Notes under the pieces: generated by a model
What the model saw: only the letters and a program-made list of their open reading frames with translations
Told to the model about the DNA's origin: nothing
Database searches by the model: none
Made by a program: the position numbers and the translations under genes
DNA from: Hamadaea flava
Lineage (GTDB): Bacteria; Actinomycetota; Actinomycetes; Mycobacteriales; Micromonosporaceae
Assembly (NCBI RefSeq): GCF_024172085.1
Contig: NZ_JAMZDZ010000001.1
Span: 4,836,001 to 4,900,000 of the forward strand
Length of the DNA stretch: 64,000 nucleotides
Direction: 5' to 3'
Shown: piece by piece, positions 21,548-30,122 of the stretch
Layout: each line of letters starts with the position of its first letter
How positions within the stretch are numbered: position 1 is the stretch's first letter

Positions 21548-22135
21548 GTGACGATCGAGCAGCAGGTAGACACCCCCCGCAAGCGCTCGCGGCGTGACGA
21601 GATCCTCCAGATCGCTGTCGGCCTCTTCGCGACTCGCGGCTACCACGGCGTTTCCATGGACGACATCGGCAAAGAAGCCGGTGTGACGGGACCCGCCCTC
21701 TACCACCACTTCGCCGGCAAGGACGCCATGCTGGTCGCGGCGCTGAAACCGGTCAGCGAGGGACTGCTGTCCGGCGGCCGGGAGCGGGCCGAGGCCCATC
21801 AGGGCGAGCCCACGGCCGCCCTGGAGGCTCTGGTCGACTTCCACGTCGAGTTTGCGCTGGCCAATCCGGCCGTCATCGCGCTGCACCTGCACGAGCTGGA
21901 CCGGTTGCCCGAGGAGCCGCGCCGGGAGATCCGCCGGCTTCAGCGCCGATACGTGGAGGAGTGGGTTTCCGTGCTCACCGCCGTGCGCTCCGAGCTGACC
22001 GACGGCGAGGCACGAGTGCTCGCCCACGCCGTGTTCGGCTTGATGAACTCGACCCCGTTCCTCGCCGGTGAGGTGGACCGGGACCGCCGTGCCGTGCTGC
22101 TGCGGGCGGCCGCCCTCAGCGCGCTCAGCGCGTGA
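21548..22135 (+). CDS. TetR-family transcriptional regulator
   Basis: A 195-residue TetR protein. The N-terminal HTH is clear: LFATRGYHGVSMDDIGKEAG followed by VTGPALYHHFAGKDAML. The C-terminal helices form the ligand pocket and dimer interface. GTG 21548 lies seven bases after a TAGGCT -10, so the message may be nearly leaderless. It is followed by a biotin carboxylase and HMG-CoA lyase. Palindromes of the same type precede this gene, the carboxylase and the beta-subunit gene at 30162, so it most likely represses an acyl-CoA (leucine-type) catabolic regulon and itself. The inducer, probably an acyl-CoA, is inferred. Confidence 0.9.
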   Translation: MTIEQQVDTPRKRSRRDEILQIAVGLFATRGYHGVSMDDIGKEAGVTGPALYHHFAGKDAMLVAALKPVSEGLLSGGRERAEAHQGEPTAALEALVDFHVEFALANPAVIALHLHELDRLPEEPRREIRRLQRRYVEEWVSVLTAVRSELTDGEARVLAHAVFGLMNSTPFLAGEVDRDRRAVLLRAAALSALSA

Positions 22136-22156
22136 CCGATCACGCCGGGGAGTGCC

Positions 22157-22176
22157 ACCTTAACGATCGATAAGGT
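22157..22176. promoter_or_regulatory. Candidate TetR operator B (biotin carboxylase promoter)
   Basis: A 20-base palindrome, ACCTTAACGATCGATAAGGT, imperfect at only one symmetric pair. Its right arm includes TAAGGT (22171-22176), a good -10 element, so bound repressor would cover the polymerase site. The start codon is 12 bases further on. Confidence 0.7.
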
Positions 22177-22188
22177 AGCGTCCGAGGG

Positions 22189-23532
22189 GTGTCAGAGATT
22201 GAGTCCCTCCTCGTCGCCAACCGCGGCGAGATCGCCCGTCGCGTGATCCGGACGGCGAAACGCCTGGGTATCCGCACGATCGCCGTCCACTCCGACGTCG
22301 ACGCGGGCCTGCCTTTCGTCCTTGAGGCGGACGAAGCCGTGCTCATCGGCCCGGCCAACCCCGCCCAGAGCTATCGCAACGCCGAGGCCGTGCTGACCGC
22401 CGCCAAGCAGACCGGTGCGCAGGCCATCCACCCCGGCTACGGCTTCCTCTCCGAGAACGCGGAGTTCGCCCGGCAGGTCGAGGCGGCCGGGCTCATCTGG
22501 GTCGGCCCGTCGGCTGAGGCCATCACCGCCATGGGCGACAAGATCAACGCTCGGAATCTGATGGCGGCGGCGGGCGTACCGGTGGCTCCGGGGACGACCG
22601 ATCCGGCCGGTTCGGTCGACGAGGCGCTGGCCGAGGCGGAGCGCATCGGATTCCCCGTGATGATCAAGGCGGCGGCGGGCGGCGGCGGCATGGGGATGGC
22701 CCCGGCCCGCGACGAGACCGCGTTCCGCGCCGAGTACGACAGGGTGCGCGGGTTCGCCGAGCGGATGTTCGGCGACGGCTCGGTCCTGATCGAGAAGTAC
22801 TTCCCGAGCGTGCGCCACATCGAGGTGCAGATCCTGGGCCTGGCCGACGGCACGGTGGTCGCCCTCGGCGAACGGGAGTGCTCGGTCCAGCGGCGCAACC
22901 AGAAGCTCGTCGAGGAGTCGCCCTCGCCCGCGAGCATGCTCACGCCGGAGCGGCGCCAGGCATTGCATGCCTCAGCGGTACGCGCGGGGGAGGCGGTCGG
23001 CTACCGCAACGCGGGCACGGTCGAATGCCTGCTCGACCCGGCGACCGGGGAGTTCTTCTTCCTGGAGATGAACACGCGGCTACAGGTCGAGCACCCGATC
23101 ACCGAGGCGGTGTTCGGCATCGACCTGGTGGAGGCCCAGGTGCGGATCGCGGCCGGGCTGCCCGTCGACGTGCCGACGCAGTCCCATGGGCACGCCATCG
23201 AGCTGCGGATCAACGCGGAGGACCCGAAGCGGTTCCTGCCTGGACCGGGCGTGGTGACGGTGTGGGAGGAACCGGCCGGGCTGCCAGGCATCCGCGTGGA
23301 CTCCGGGTACGCGGCCGGCACCACGGTCACCCCGAACTACGACTCCCTGATGGCCAAGCTGGTGGCGTACGGGGCGGATCGGGCGGAGGCGATCGACCGG
23401 CTGCGGGCGGCGGTCGCGGCGTTCCAGATCACCGGTCCGAAGAACAATCTGCCGTTCTTCGCCGAGCTCCTCGAGAACGAGGAATTCTTGAGCGGGGACT
23501 ACGACACCGCCATCGTCTCCCGGATGAGGTGA
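22189..23532 (+). CDS. Acyl-CoA carboxylase biotin carboxylase subunit (no carrier domain)
   Basis: A 447-residue ATP-grasp enzyme that carboxylates biotin. It has the N-terminal LLVANRGEIARRVIRTAKRL, the Gly-rich ATP loop KAAAGGGGMGM, and the catalytic core MNTRLQVEHPITEAVFGIDL. It stops at the end of the biotin carboxylase fold. The biotin carrier domain with its AMKM motif, fused in methylcrotonyl- and propionyl-CoA carboxylase alpha chains (about 600-670 residues), is absent, and no separate carrier gene is nearby. HMG-CoA lyase follows after six bases, pointing to leucine degradation, with the beta subunit probably at 30162. Start is GTG 22189. Confidence 0.9.
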   Translation: MSEIESLLVANRGEIARRVIRTAKRLGIRTIAVHSDVDAGLPFVLEADEAVLIGPANPAQSYRNAEAVLTAAKQTGAQAIHPGYGFLSENAEFARQVEAAGLIWVGPSAEAITAMGDKINARNLMAAAGVPVAPGTTDPAGSVDEALAEAERIGFPVMIKAAAGGGGMGMAPARDETAFRAEYDRVRGFAERMFGDGSVLIEKYFPSVRHIEVQILGLADGTVVALGERECSVQRRNQKLVEESPSPASMLTPERRQALHASAVRAGEAVGYRNAGTVECLLDPATGEFFFLEMNTRLQVEHPITEAVFGIDLVEAQVRIAAGLPVDVPTQSHGHAIELRINAEDPKRFLPGPGVVTVWEEPAGLPGIRVDSGYAAGTTVTPNYDSLMAKLVAYGADRAEAIDRLRAAVAAFQITGPKNNLPFFAELLENEEFLSGDYDTAIVSRMR

Positions 23533-23538
23533 ACACCG

Positions 23539-24426
23539 ATGAGAGTGAGCATCCGCGAGGTCGGCCCCCGGGACGGCCTGCAGAACGAGGATCCCGTGCC
23601 GACCGCCGCCAAGGTCGAGTTGATCGACGCGTTGAGCGGCACCGGGGTCGGCCGGATCGAGGCGGTCAGCTTCGTGCACCCGAAGGCGATTCCGCAGATG
23701 GCCGACGCCGACGAGGTCTGGGCGAAGGTCACGCGGAATCCCGCGGTCCGCTACAGCGCCCTGGTCCCCAACGTACGCGGTGCGCAGCGCGCGATCGCCG
23801 CCGGTTTCACCGAGGTAGAGGTCGTGATCTCGGCGTCGGACACGCACAATCGGCGCAATATCAACCGCAGCACGGACGAGTCGCTGGCGGAGCTGCCGGA
23901 GCTGATCGAGACGCTGCACGCCGGTGATGCCACCGCGGAACTGATCATCGCGACCAGTTTCGGCTGCCCGTACGAGGGCGACATCGATCCCGCCCGAGTC
24001 GCCTCTATTGTGGACAAAGCCGTGGGCATGGGCGTCGACCGCGTGGCCTTCGGCGACACCACCGGCATGGCGACGCCCCGGCGCGTACGCGACGTGCTCG
24101 ATCGGGTGACCCGGGAAAAGCCGCTGCTGTGTCACTTCCACAACACGCGGGGAACCGGGCTCGCCAACATCCTCACCGCGGTGGATCTCGGTGTGACGGA
24201 GTTCGACGCCAGCGTCGGCGGTCTCGGCGGCTGCCCGTACGCCCCCGGCGCGACCGGCAACGTGGCGACCGAGGAAGTCGTGCACATGCTGCACGACATG
24301 GGTTACGAGACCGGCATCGACCTCGACAGACTCGTCGAGGTGGCGGAACTGGCCCAGCGGATCGTGGGTCGCGAGCTGCCCAGCGGAGTGCTTCGGGCCG
24401 GGCCGCGATATCGGACAATTGCTTGA
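23539..24426 (+). CDS. Hydroxymethylglutaryl-CoA lyase
   Basis: A 295-residue TIM-barrel enzyme cleaving HMG-CoA to acetyl-CoA and acetoacetate, the last step of leucine breakdown. Key features are the N-terminal REVGPRDGLQNE with metal-binding Asp, the HFHNTRGTGLANI metal motif, and the family signature GGLGGCPYAPGATGNVATED-like block containing the catalytic Cys (here ending NVATEE). It is the second gene of the carboxylase operon. The ATG at 23539 lies six bases after the carboxylase stop, inside a purine-rich stretch. Confidence 0.94.
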   Translation: MRVSIREVGPRDGLQNEDPVPTAAKVELIDALSGTGVGRIEAVSFVHPKAIPQMADADEVWAKVTRNPAVRYSALVPNVRGAQRAIAAGFTEVEVVISASDTHNRRNINRSTDESLAELPELIETLHAGDATAELIIATSFGCPYEGDIDPARVASIVDKAVGMGVDRVAFGDTTGMATPRRVRDVLDRVTREKPLLCHFHNTRGTGLANILTAVDLGVTEFDASVGGLGGCPYAPGATGNVATEEVVHMLHDMGYETGIDLDRLVEVAELAQRIVGRELPSGVLRAGPRYRTIA

Positions 24427-24506
24427 TTTTTCCTAATCCTCACGTGTCCGCCCTATGCGGGAATCGTTGTCCATAGCGGAGTTTCCACTACCGCTGAAGG
24501 GCGATC

Positions 24507-25403
24507 ATGACCGCAACCCGGAACGGCCGGTTCAAGCGCGCGACGCTGCGCGCGGTGACCGTCGCCGGGTTCGCCGCGGCCGCATGGTTCGCCGGAACAG
24601 CTGCCGCGTACGCCGCTGAGCAGCCGGAGACTCCGTCCGCGCCCGAGGCGGCTTTCGGCGAAGCCCACGCCGTCACCGGGCCAGCCCAAGGGGCACCGAA
24701 CACCGGCGAGGACCGCGCGACGCCGGACCTGGTCACCACGTTGCTCCGGGTCGCTCCGGAACTCGACGTGCAGCGCGTGGTGACCGGCGTCGACGCGGTC
24801 CTCGCCGTGCCCGGCAACCTATTGGCCCGGCCGGCTCGGCCGGCCCCGGACGATCCAGATAATCCATTCCAGCCTGTCCCGCCAGGCTCTCCAGGCTCGC
24901 CAGGCTTTCCAGGCGCTCCGCGCGATCCCGCCGCGCCGCCCAAGCCGCATCCCGGGCCATCGGCCACCTGCGGCGCACACGACCCGCTGCTCTCGCTGGT
25001 CCGCCAGCTGCTCCAGCCGGCCCGCCGCTCGGTCGTCGCCGTCGCGGGCCCGGCCCTGGGCGCCGTCCCCGTGGGAGTGCTGCCGGCTCGCAAGTCCACA
25101 GTGGTACGCACAGCGGCGCATCCGGTGTCGGCCAAGGCCGTCGCCGTGCGCCTGACCACTCCGAAGAGCACGGTCGGCCACCGTCCGGACGGCGGCGACG
25201 ACTCTGGGCGTACCCCTGCTTTGGGCGATTGCGCGCCGAGCACGCTGCCGGCGAGTAGTTCCCCCAGCGGAGGCAATGCGCCCCCCGCGACCCTGGCGGC
25301 GGTGGCCGTCCTGACCGCGCCGTTGGCGCGGGCCTTGCGCCGCGCCGCGGACAGCGCCCTGCGGCGGGCCGAGGCGCCGCGACCTACCAGCTCGCCCGAC
25401 TGA
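24507..25403 (+). CDS. Secreted Ala/Pro-rich protein with short collagen-like stretch
   Basis: A 298-residue protein with a clear signal peptide: basic start MTATRNGRFKRA, hydrophobic core AVTVAGFAAAAWFAGTAAAYA, cleavage probably after AYA. The mature chain is low-complexity; residues around 130-142 read PGSPGSPGFPGAP, a brief Gly-X-Y-like run. Two cysteines occur near DPLLSL and GDCAPS. A short hydrophobic segment near the C-terminus (PATLAAVAVLTAPLA) is followed by Arg-rich residues, reminiscent of a membrane-retention tail, but no LPXTG is present. No family is recognised. It precedes the chaplin-like gene and ends with a small GC hairpin at 25415-25432. Confidence 0.72.
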   Translation: MTATRNGRFKRATLRAVTVAGFAAAAWFAGTAAAYAAEQPETPSAPEAAFGEAHAVTGPAQGAPNTGEDRATPDLVTTLLRVAPELDVQRVVTGVDAVLAVPGNLLARPARPAPDDPDNPFQPVPPGSPGSPGFPGAPRDPAAPPKPHPGPSATCGAHDPLLSLVRQLLQPARRSVVAVAGPALGAVPVGVLPARKSTVVRTAAHPVSAKAVAVRLTTPKSTVGHRPDGGDDSGRTPALGDCAPSTLPASSSPSGGNAPPATLAAVAVLTAPLARALRRAADSALRRAEAPRPTSSPD

Positions 25404-25566
25404 GCGAGTTCTCCGCGCGCTTCTGAGCGCGCCCTCGATCCCAGGTACGCGGACAGCTTCCGCGCGCCTGTGGCTGGTCCGGTGTCTGCGTCCGGACCTG
25501 GCAAATCTCGGCACATCACTGCACTCGCGGACCCCCCGGTCTGCAACACCCGAAAGGCAATGAACC

Positions 25567-26718
25567 ATGAACTCGTGGGCTCGTAAGTCCCTGAAGGCCG
25601 GCGCGATCTCGGCCGGTTTCCTGCTGGCCGGCGCGTCCGCCGCACATGCCAGTGACCTGACGACGTCGAACAACGTCGGGATCGGCAACGGTACGCAGGT
25701 CGACGCGAACATCCAGGCGCCGATCAACGTGTGTGGCAACGCGATCGCCCTGCTGGGCAGCGCTTCGGCCGGGTGCGTCGGCGGCGCGTGGGCGAACCAC
25801 GCGGGTGAGCTGGGCGACCTGACCAGCTCCGACAACGTCGGCCTGCTCAACGGTACGCAGCTGCGTGCGCTGCTCCAGGCGCCCATCGACGCTTGCGGCA
25901 ACGCGATCGGCATCGGCGGTTCCGCGACGGCCTGGTGCACCGGCGGTTCGTGGGCGAAGCAGGAGTCGGCCAAGACCGAGTCGGCCAAGACCGAGAGCGG
26001 CACCCTGACCAGTACGCAGAACGTCGGCCTGCTGAACGGCACGCAGGTGCTGGCCCCGATCCAGATCCCGATCGACCTGTGCGGCAACGCGATCGGCGTC
26101 CTCGGCGGGGCCACCGCGGGCTGCGTCGGCGGCTCGCACGCGTCGCTGGACGCGGAGAGCCTGCCGGACGCCTGGACCGGGCTCAACTTCGGCATCGGCA
26201 ACGGCACACAGCTGATCCCGCTGGTCCAGATCCCGATCGACATCTGCGGCAACGCCGTGGCCGTCCTCGGCAGCGCGACCGCCTCCTGCCAGGGCGGCGC
26301 GGATGCCGTCATCGGCGACGGCCCGGGCGGGCACGGCCCCGGCACCTACGTGAAGGACAAGCCGGCCGACGCACCGAAGAGCACCAAGAAGCACGGCAAG
26401 GGCGGCAAGAAGACCGAAGACCTGCCGCTCGTGGGCGACCTGACCGGCACCCTGACCGGGCTGACCGGCAACCTCACCGGCTCGCTCACCGGCGCGCGTA
26501 CGCTGCCCGCCCCGGCTGCCAAGCACGGCAAGGCCGGCTACGGCGACGGTGGCTCGTGCGGGAACCTGACCAGCGCCATGAACGCCGGTGTCCTGAACGG
26601 CACCCAGGTTCTGCTGCCCGTCCAGGCGCCGGTCGACCTGTCCGGCAACGCTGTGGCCGTGGGCGGCAGCGCCGTCGCGCACAGCACCGGTGGCGCCACC
26701 GCCACGCTCGCCTGCTGA
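25567..26718 (+). CDS. Secreted protein with five chaplin-like repeats
   Basis: A 383-residue secreted protein. The signal peptide (1-28) ends in SAAHA. Five repeats follow with the pattern N-x-G-x-x-NGTQ, then P-I-x-x-CGNA and a closing C-x-GG: about 34-75, 86-127, 150-190, 207-247 and 335-380. They resemble chaplin domains, the hydrophobic amyloid-like coat proteins of actinomycete aerial hyphae, each with two cysteines. A charged Lys/Gly/Pro linker (about 255-330) with LTGTLTGLTGNLTGSLTG separates repeats 4 and 5. Repeat 5 has Ser in place of the CGN cysteine, and a lone Cys ends the protein. No sorting motif is seen, so it is probably free or bound non-covalently. Confidence 0.85.
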   Translation: MNSWARKSLKAGAISAGFLLAGASAAHASDLTTSNNVGIGNGTQVDANIQAPINVCGNAIALLGSASAGCVGGAWANHAGELGDLTSSDNVGLLNGTQLRALLQAPIDACGNAIGIGGSATAWCTGGSWAKQESAKTESAKTESGTLTSTQNVGLLNGTQVLAPIQIPIDLCGNAIGVLGGATAGCVGGSHASLDAESLPDAWTGLNFGIGNGTQLIPLVQIPIDICGNAVAVLGSATASCQGGADAVIGDGPGGHGPGTYVKDKPADAPKSTKKHGKGGKKTEDLPLVGDLTGTLTGLTGNLTGSLTGARTLPAPAAKHGKAGYGDGGSCGNLTSAMNAGVLNGTQVLLPVQAPVDLSGNAVAVGGSAVAHSTGGATATLAC

Positions 26719-26773
26719 TCGAGCAGGTCTGTACCCGCTTGTTCCGCGTACGGCGGACAGCGTCCACAGAGAA

Positions 26774-26807
26774 CCGGGGGCCGGGCGAGAGATCGCCCGG
26801 CCCCCGG
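26774..26807. terminator. Bidirectional terminator between convergent genes
   Basis: A perfect 15-base GC stem (CCGGGGGCCGGGCGA at 26774-26788, complement at 26793-26807) with tetraloop GAGA separates the chaplin-like gene from the flotillin gene on the opposite strand. Confidence 0.88.
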
Positions 26808-26817
26808 CCACCTTGTG

Positions 26818-28353
26818 TCACTCGGCGGGCTTGCCCTTGATGGCCTTGCGCGCCATCGGCTTCGCCTCGCCGTTGTCGCTTGACTGCGTCGGCACCCCGC
26901 CCAGCTTCGCCAGCAGGCTCGACAGATCGATGCCGGTCAGATCGGTACCGAGCTGGAGGCCCTGGGCGACGTTGGAGGCGACCGACTTCGTCAGCGAGCT
27001 GGCGCCGTCGGTGGAGATCACGGTCATCTTGTCGATGGACCGCATCGGGTCGCTGGCCGCGGCCACGACCTCCGGCAGCACCCGCACGAGCAGGTCGAGG
27101 ATCGCAGCCTCGCCGTACTGCTGGAAGGCTTCGGCCTTGAGGCGCATGGCCTCGGCTTCGGCCTGACCGCGGGCCAGGATGGCGGCCGCCTCGGCCGAAC
27201 CCTCGCGCTCGGTCGCCTCCGCGATGGCGGTACGCCGCCGCTGCTCCGCCTCACCTTCCTTGGCGCCTTCGATCGCGTTGGCCTCCGCCAGCGCGGCCCG
27301 GCGGGCACGCTCGCCTTCACCGGTCAGGCGAGCCTGCTCGGCGGAGGCCTGCGCACCGGCGATCGTGGTCTGCCGGGCGGCGTCGGCCGCGAGGACCTGG
27401 GCGTTGCGAGCCGCCTCGGCCTCCTGCTCGACCTTGTACCGCGCCGCGTCGGCGGGCTTGCGTACCTCGGTGTCGAGCTGGCGCTGCTTGAGTTCGGCGT
27501 TGCGCTCGGCGACCTTCTGTTGCTCGGCGAGGATCGCCTGGTCGCGTTCGGCCTGGGCGAGCGGGCCGGCCGCGGCCGACTTCGCCTTCGCGGCGTCGAT
27601 CTCGGCCTGGATGCCGGCCTTCTTGAGTTCGAGGTTCCGCTGGGCCTCGGCGATCGCCTCCTCGGCGAGCAGCCGGGCCTGTTCGGCCGACTGCCGGGCC
27701 TGCGCCTCGGCGATCGACGCGTCCTTGAGGACTCGCGCCGCCTCGGGCCGCCCGAGATCCTGCAGGTAGTTGCCGTCAGCGATGATGTCCTGCAGCTGGA
27801 ACGTGTCGAGGACGAGACCCTGGTTGGTCATCGAGTGCTCGGCCTCCTCCGCGACGGCCGAGGCGAACGCGGCCCGGTCGCGGATGATCTCCTCGACCGT
27901 GAGCCGGCCGACGATCGAGCGCAGGGCGCCGGCCAGAACCTCCCGGGCGAACCCGTCGATGGCCTGCTGCTGGTGGAGGAACCGCTGGGCGGCGGCGCGG
28001 ATCGCGTCCTCGGTCCCGCCGACCTTCACGACCGCGATGCCCTGGAGGTTGGCCCGGATGCCCTGCTTGCTGACGGCCCCGGTGACCTCGACGTGGATGC
28101 CCCGGCTGGACAGGTCCATGATCTGGAGCTTCTGGACGACCGGCAGGACGAAGACCGACGCGCCCATGACGACCTTCTGGCCGGACAGGTCGGTCGACCG
28201 GGTGCCGTCGGCCGCCTCGACGCGGCGGCCCTTGCGGCCGGTGACGATGAAGGCCTCGTTCGACCCGGCCACCTTGATCCGCGAGAGCACGTAGAAGAGC
28301 AGGACGAGGACGAAGACCACGCCACCGGCGATGGGCAGGAGAAGGGAAAGCAT
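26818..28353 (-). CDS. Flotillin (SPFH-domain) membrane scaffold protein
   Basis: A 511-residue flotillin. One N-terminal hairpin or helix (about 4-24, LLPIAGGVVFVLVLLFYVL) anchors it. The SPFH domain follows (about 30-210, with KQGIRANLQGIAVVKVGG). A long Ala/Glu-rich coiled coil (about 215-400) with repeated EAQ/AEA heptads drives oligomerisation. Bacterial flotillins organise membrane microdomains. ATG 28353 overlaps the upstream NfeD-like stop (TGATG) with GAAAGGAA before it. The NfeD-flotillin operon matches Bacillus yuaF-floT. Confidence 0.93.
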   Translation of the reverse strand: MLSLLLPIAGGVVFVLVLLFYVLSRIKVAGSNEAFIVTGRKGRRVEAADGTRSTDLSGQKVVMGASVFVLPVVQKLQIMDLSSRGIHVEVTGAVSKQGIRANLQGIAVVKVGGTEDAIRAAAQRFLHQQQAIDGFAREVLAGALRSIVGRLTVEEIIRDRAAFASAVAEEAEHSMTNQGLVLDTFQLQDIIADGNYLQDLGRPEAARVLKDASIAEAQARQSAEQARLLAEEAIAEAQRNLELKKAGIQAEIDAAKAKSAAAGPLAQAERDQAILAEQQKVAERNAELKQRQLDTEVRKPADAARYKVEQEAEAARNAQVLAADAARQTTIAGAQASAEQARLTGEGERARRAALAEANAIEGAKEGEAEQRRRTAIAEATEREGSAEAAAILARGQAEAEAMRLKAEAFQQYGEAAILDLLVRVLPEVVAAASDPMRSIDKMTVISTDGASSLTKSVASNVAQGLQLGTDLTGIDLSSLLAKLGGVPTQSSDNGEAKPMARKAIKGKPAE

Positions 28354-28868
28354 CAGTTCCTTTCTGGATCAGCGAGACGGACCTTGACGCTGGTGTCGCT
28401 GGGGGCCTCGACCACCAGCACGTGTACGCCCGCCGGGAGCGGCTCGTCGGCGAGGGCGTTGAGCTTGACCTGCTGGCCGCCGATGCGTACGCGGACCTCG
28501 CCGTAGCCCCCGGCCCGGATCTCGGTCACGACGACCCCCGGCCGGCCGACGAGGTCGGTCCGATTCGGGGTCGCATCGGTCGGCATGTTGCGGGCCCGGC
28601 CGGTGAGCAGCCAGGCCAGGTACGCGACGGGCACCGCCGCGATCGCGCCGAGCGCGGCGACGAGCGCGAGCGGGAGGTCGACTCCGGGCAGCGCGCTGAT
28701 GAAAGCGGCGGTGAATCCGAAGCCGGCCAGGACGGCCGCGACCACCTCGATGGACAACACGGAGTCGGCACCGTCGAAGTCGAACAGTTCGCCGCCCAGC
28801 ATCGACAGCGCGAGCAGGCCCAGCCCGACCGCTCCGACGATGATGAAGAGAACCGTCGTCCATCCCAT
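28353..28868 (-). CDS. NfeD-like membrane protein with OB-fold domain
   Basis: A 171-residue protein with three membrane helices in the first 95 residues (MGWTTVLFIIVGAVGLGLLA; VVAAVLAGFGFTAAFISAL; ALVAALGAIAAVPVAYLAWL), then a soluble beta-rich OB-fold domain (LVGRPGVVVTEIRAGGYGEV onward), as in YuaF/NfeD1b partners of flotillin. ATG 28868 gives a compact N-terminus; TTG 28895 is an alternative. It is coupled to the flotillin gene. Confidence 0.85.
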   Translation of the reverse strand: MGWTTVLFIIVGAVGLGLLALSMLGGELFDFDGADSVLSIEVVAAVLAGFGFTAAFISALPGVDLPLALVAALGAIAAVPVAYLAWLLTGRARNMPTDATPNRTDLVGRPGVVVTEIRAGGYGEVRVRIGGQQVKLNALADEPLPAGVHVLVVEAPSDTSVKVRLADPERN

Positions 28869-28911
28869 GGCCGCCAAGGTAAGGAATCCCCGCAAGTGGC
28901 GCTGCCCGTCG

Positions 28912-30066
28912 CTAGGGGGACAGCCGCCAGTCGAGCGCGAGGTACGACCCGTACCAGCCCGAAAGGACGGCCAATGTCGCCAACAGGCCGACCTGGACTC
29001 GCCAGTCCAGCTTGATCAGCGCCACCGCCACCGGAATGAGCAACGGGAAGTCGGAAAGGAGAAAGCGCCCCTTGGCGTGGTAGTAGCCACCGCCTTGGAG
29101 GAGGACCAGCGCCACCGATCCTGCGGCGAAGACCAGCAGCGGCCAGGGTGCCTGGCGGCGTACGACCAGGATGGCCAGCAACGCGACGGCGGCGACCAGG
29201 ACGCCCGTCGTCACGACCTGGCCCAGACGCTGGTGTCCGCCCAGGACCTTGCCGAACGACCGGGCCGTGTCGGCGCCGAAATCGAACTCGCTGTGCCAGC
29301 CCGCGCCCTGCATCCAGAACCAGGCGTCGATCCGGTTCAGCTTCGCCGCGCACCAGCTCCAGAATGCCACCAGGCCCAGCGGAGCCAGCGCCCAGCCCGC
29401 CCAGGGTCGCCAGCCGTCGGTTCGGCGTACGACCGCGATCAGGCAGGCCAGGCCGACGGCCAGGACCAGGACGACGGCGGTCGGCCGGGTCAGCCCGGCG
29501 GCCAGGGTCAGCACGTCGGCCGTCACCCACCGGCGGGCCAGGACCGCCCAGAGCGCCCAGGCGCACAGCGCCGTGAACAGGGACTCGGCGTACACCATGT
29601 TCTGGACCAGGGCATGCGGCAGCACTCCCCAGAGCGCGGCGAGCACCACGCCGAGCCGAGCGCTGTGAATCTCCGCGCCCACGCGGAAGATGCCCCAGGC
29701 GGCGGCGAGCCCGCTGATCGCGGCGAGCGAGATTCCGGCGTACGCGGGCGGGACGCCGATCGCGGCGATGGCTCGGATCAGCTCGGGAAAGAGCGGGAAG
29801 AAGGCCACGTTCGTCCGGACGAGCTGGCCTCCGGCGTAGGTGACGGAGGTGTCGTATCCGTTCGTCGCGATGCCGAGGTACCAGCCTCCGTCGTACGCGG
29901 ACAGCAGTTTGACCACGGGACGGTGCGCGCGCTGGGCGAGGATGGCCAGGATGGCCAGGCCAAACACTCGGACGACCGCGTAGGCGGCCAAGGCCGGCAG
30001 CGCCTGCCGAACCAGTCCTGGTCGTCCGGTGGCGTCGTCGGAACGGGGGGTCTCGAGCGCGACCAT
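28912..30066 (-). CDS. PIG-V-like membrane mannosyltransferase
   Basis: A 384-residue protein with eight or more transmembrane spans. After the first span comes YDGGWYLGIATNGYD and then NVAFFPLFPELIR. These two blocks are characteristic of PIG-V-type (GT76) lipid-linked mannosyltransferases, where the first loop Asp is catalytic. In Actinobacteria such enzymes use polyprenyl-phosphate sugars to modify cell-envelope glycans or proteins; the acceptor here is unknown. It diverges from the carboxylase-beta gene across 95 bases. Confidence 0.8.
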   Translation of the reverse strand: MVALETPRSDDATGRPGLVRQALPALAAYAVVRVFGLAILAILAQRAHRPVVKLLSAYDGGWYLGIATNGYDTSVTYAGGQLVRTNVAFFPLFPELIRAIAAIGVPPAYAGISLAAISGLAAAWGIFRVGAEIHSARLGVVLAALWGVLPHALVQNMVYAESLFTALCAWALWAVLARRWVTADVLTLAAGLTRPTAVVLVLAVGLACLIAVVRRTDGWRPWAGWALAPLGLVAFWSWCAAKLNRIDAWFWMQGAGWHSEFDFGADTARSFGKVLGGHQRLGQVVTTGVLVAAVALLAILVVRRQAPWPLLVFAAGSVALVLLQGGGYYHAKGRFLLSDFPLLIPVAVALIKLDWRVQVGLLATLAVLSGWYGSYLALDWRLSP

Positions 30067-30122
30067 CGCGGGATGCTAGCAACGGAGGAGGTCGTTCCGC
30101 GGGCTCGCTTCGGCCTGGTAGC

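Noticed and set aside
26818-28353. Defence-type SPFH or prohibitin system
   Set aside because: The NfeD-like partner and AE-rich coiled coil match ordinary flotillin operons; no nuclease or effector gene is attached.
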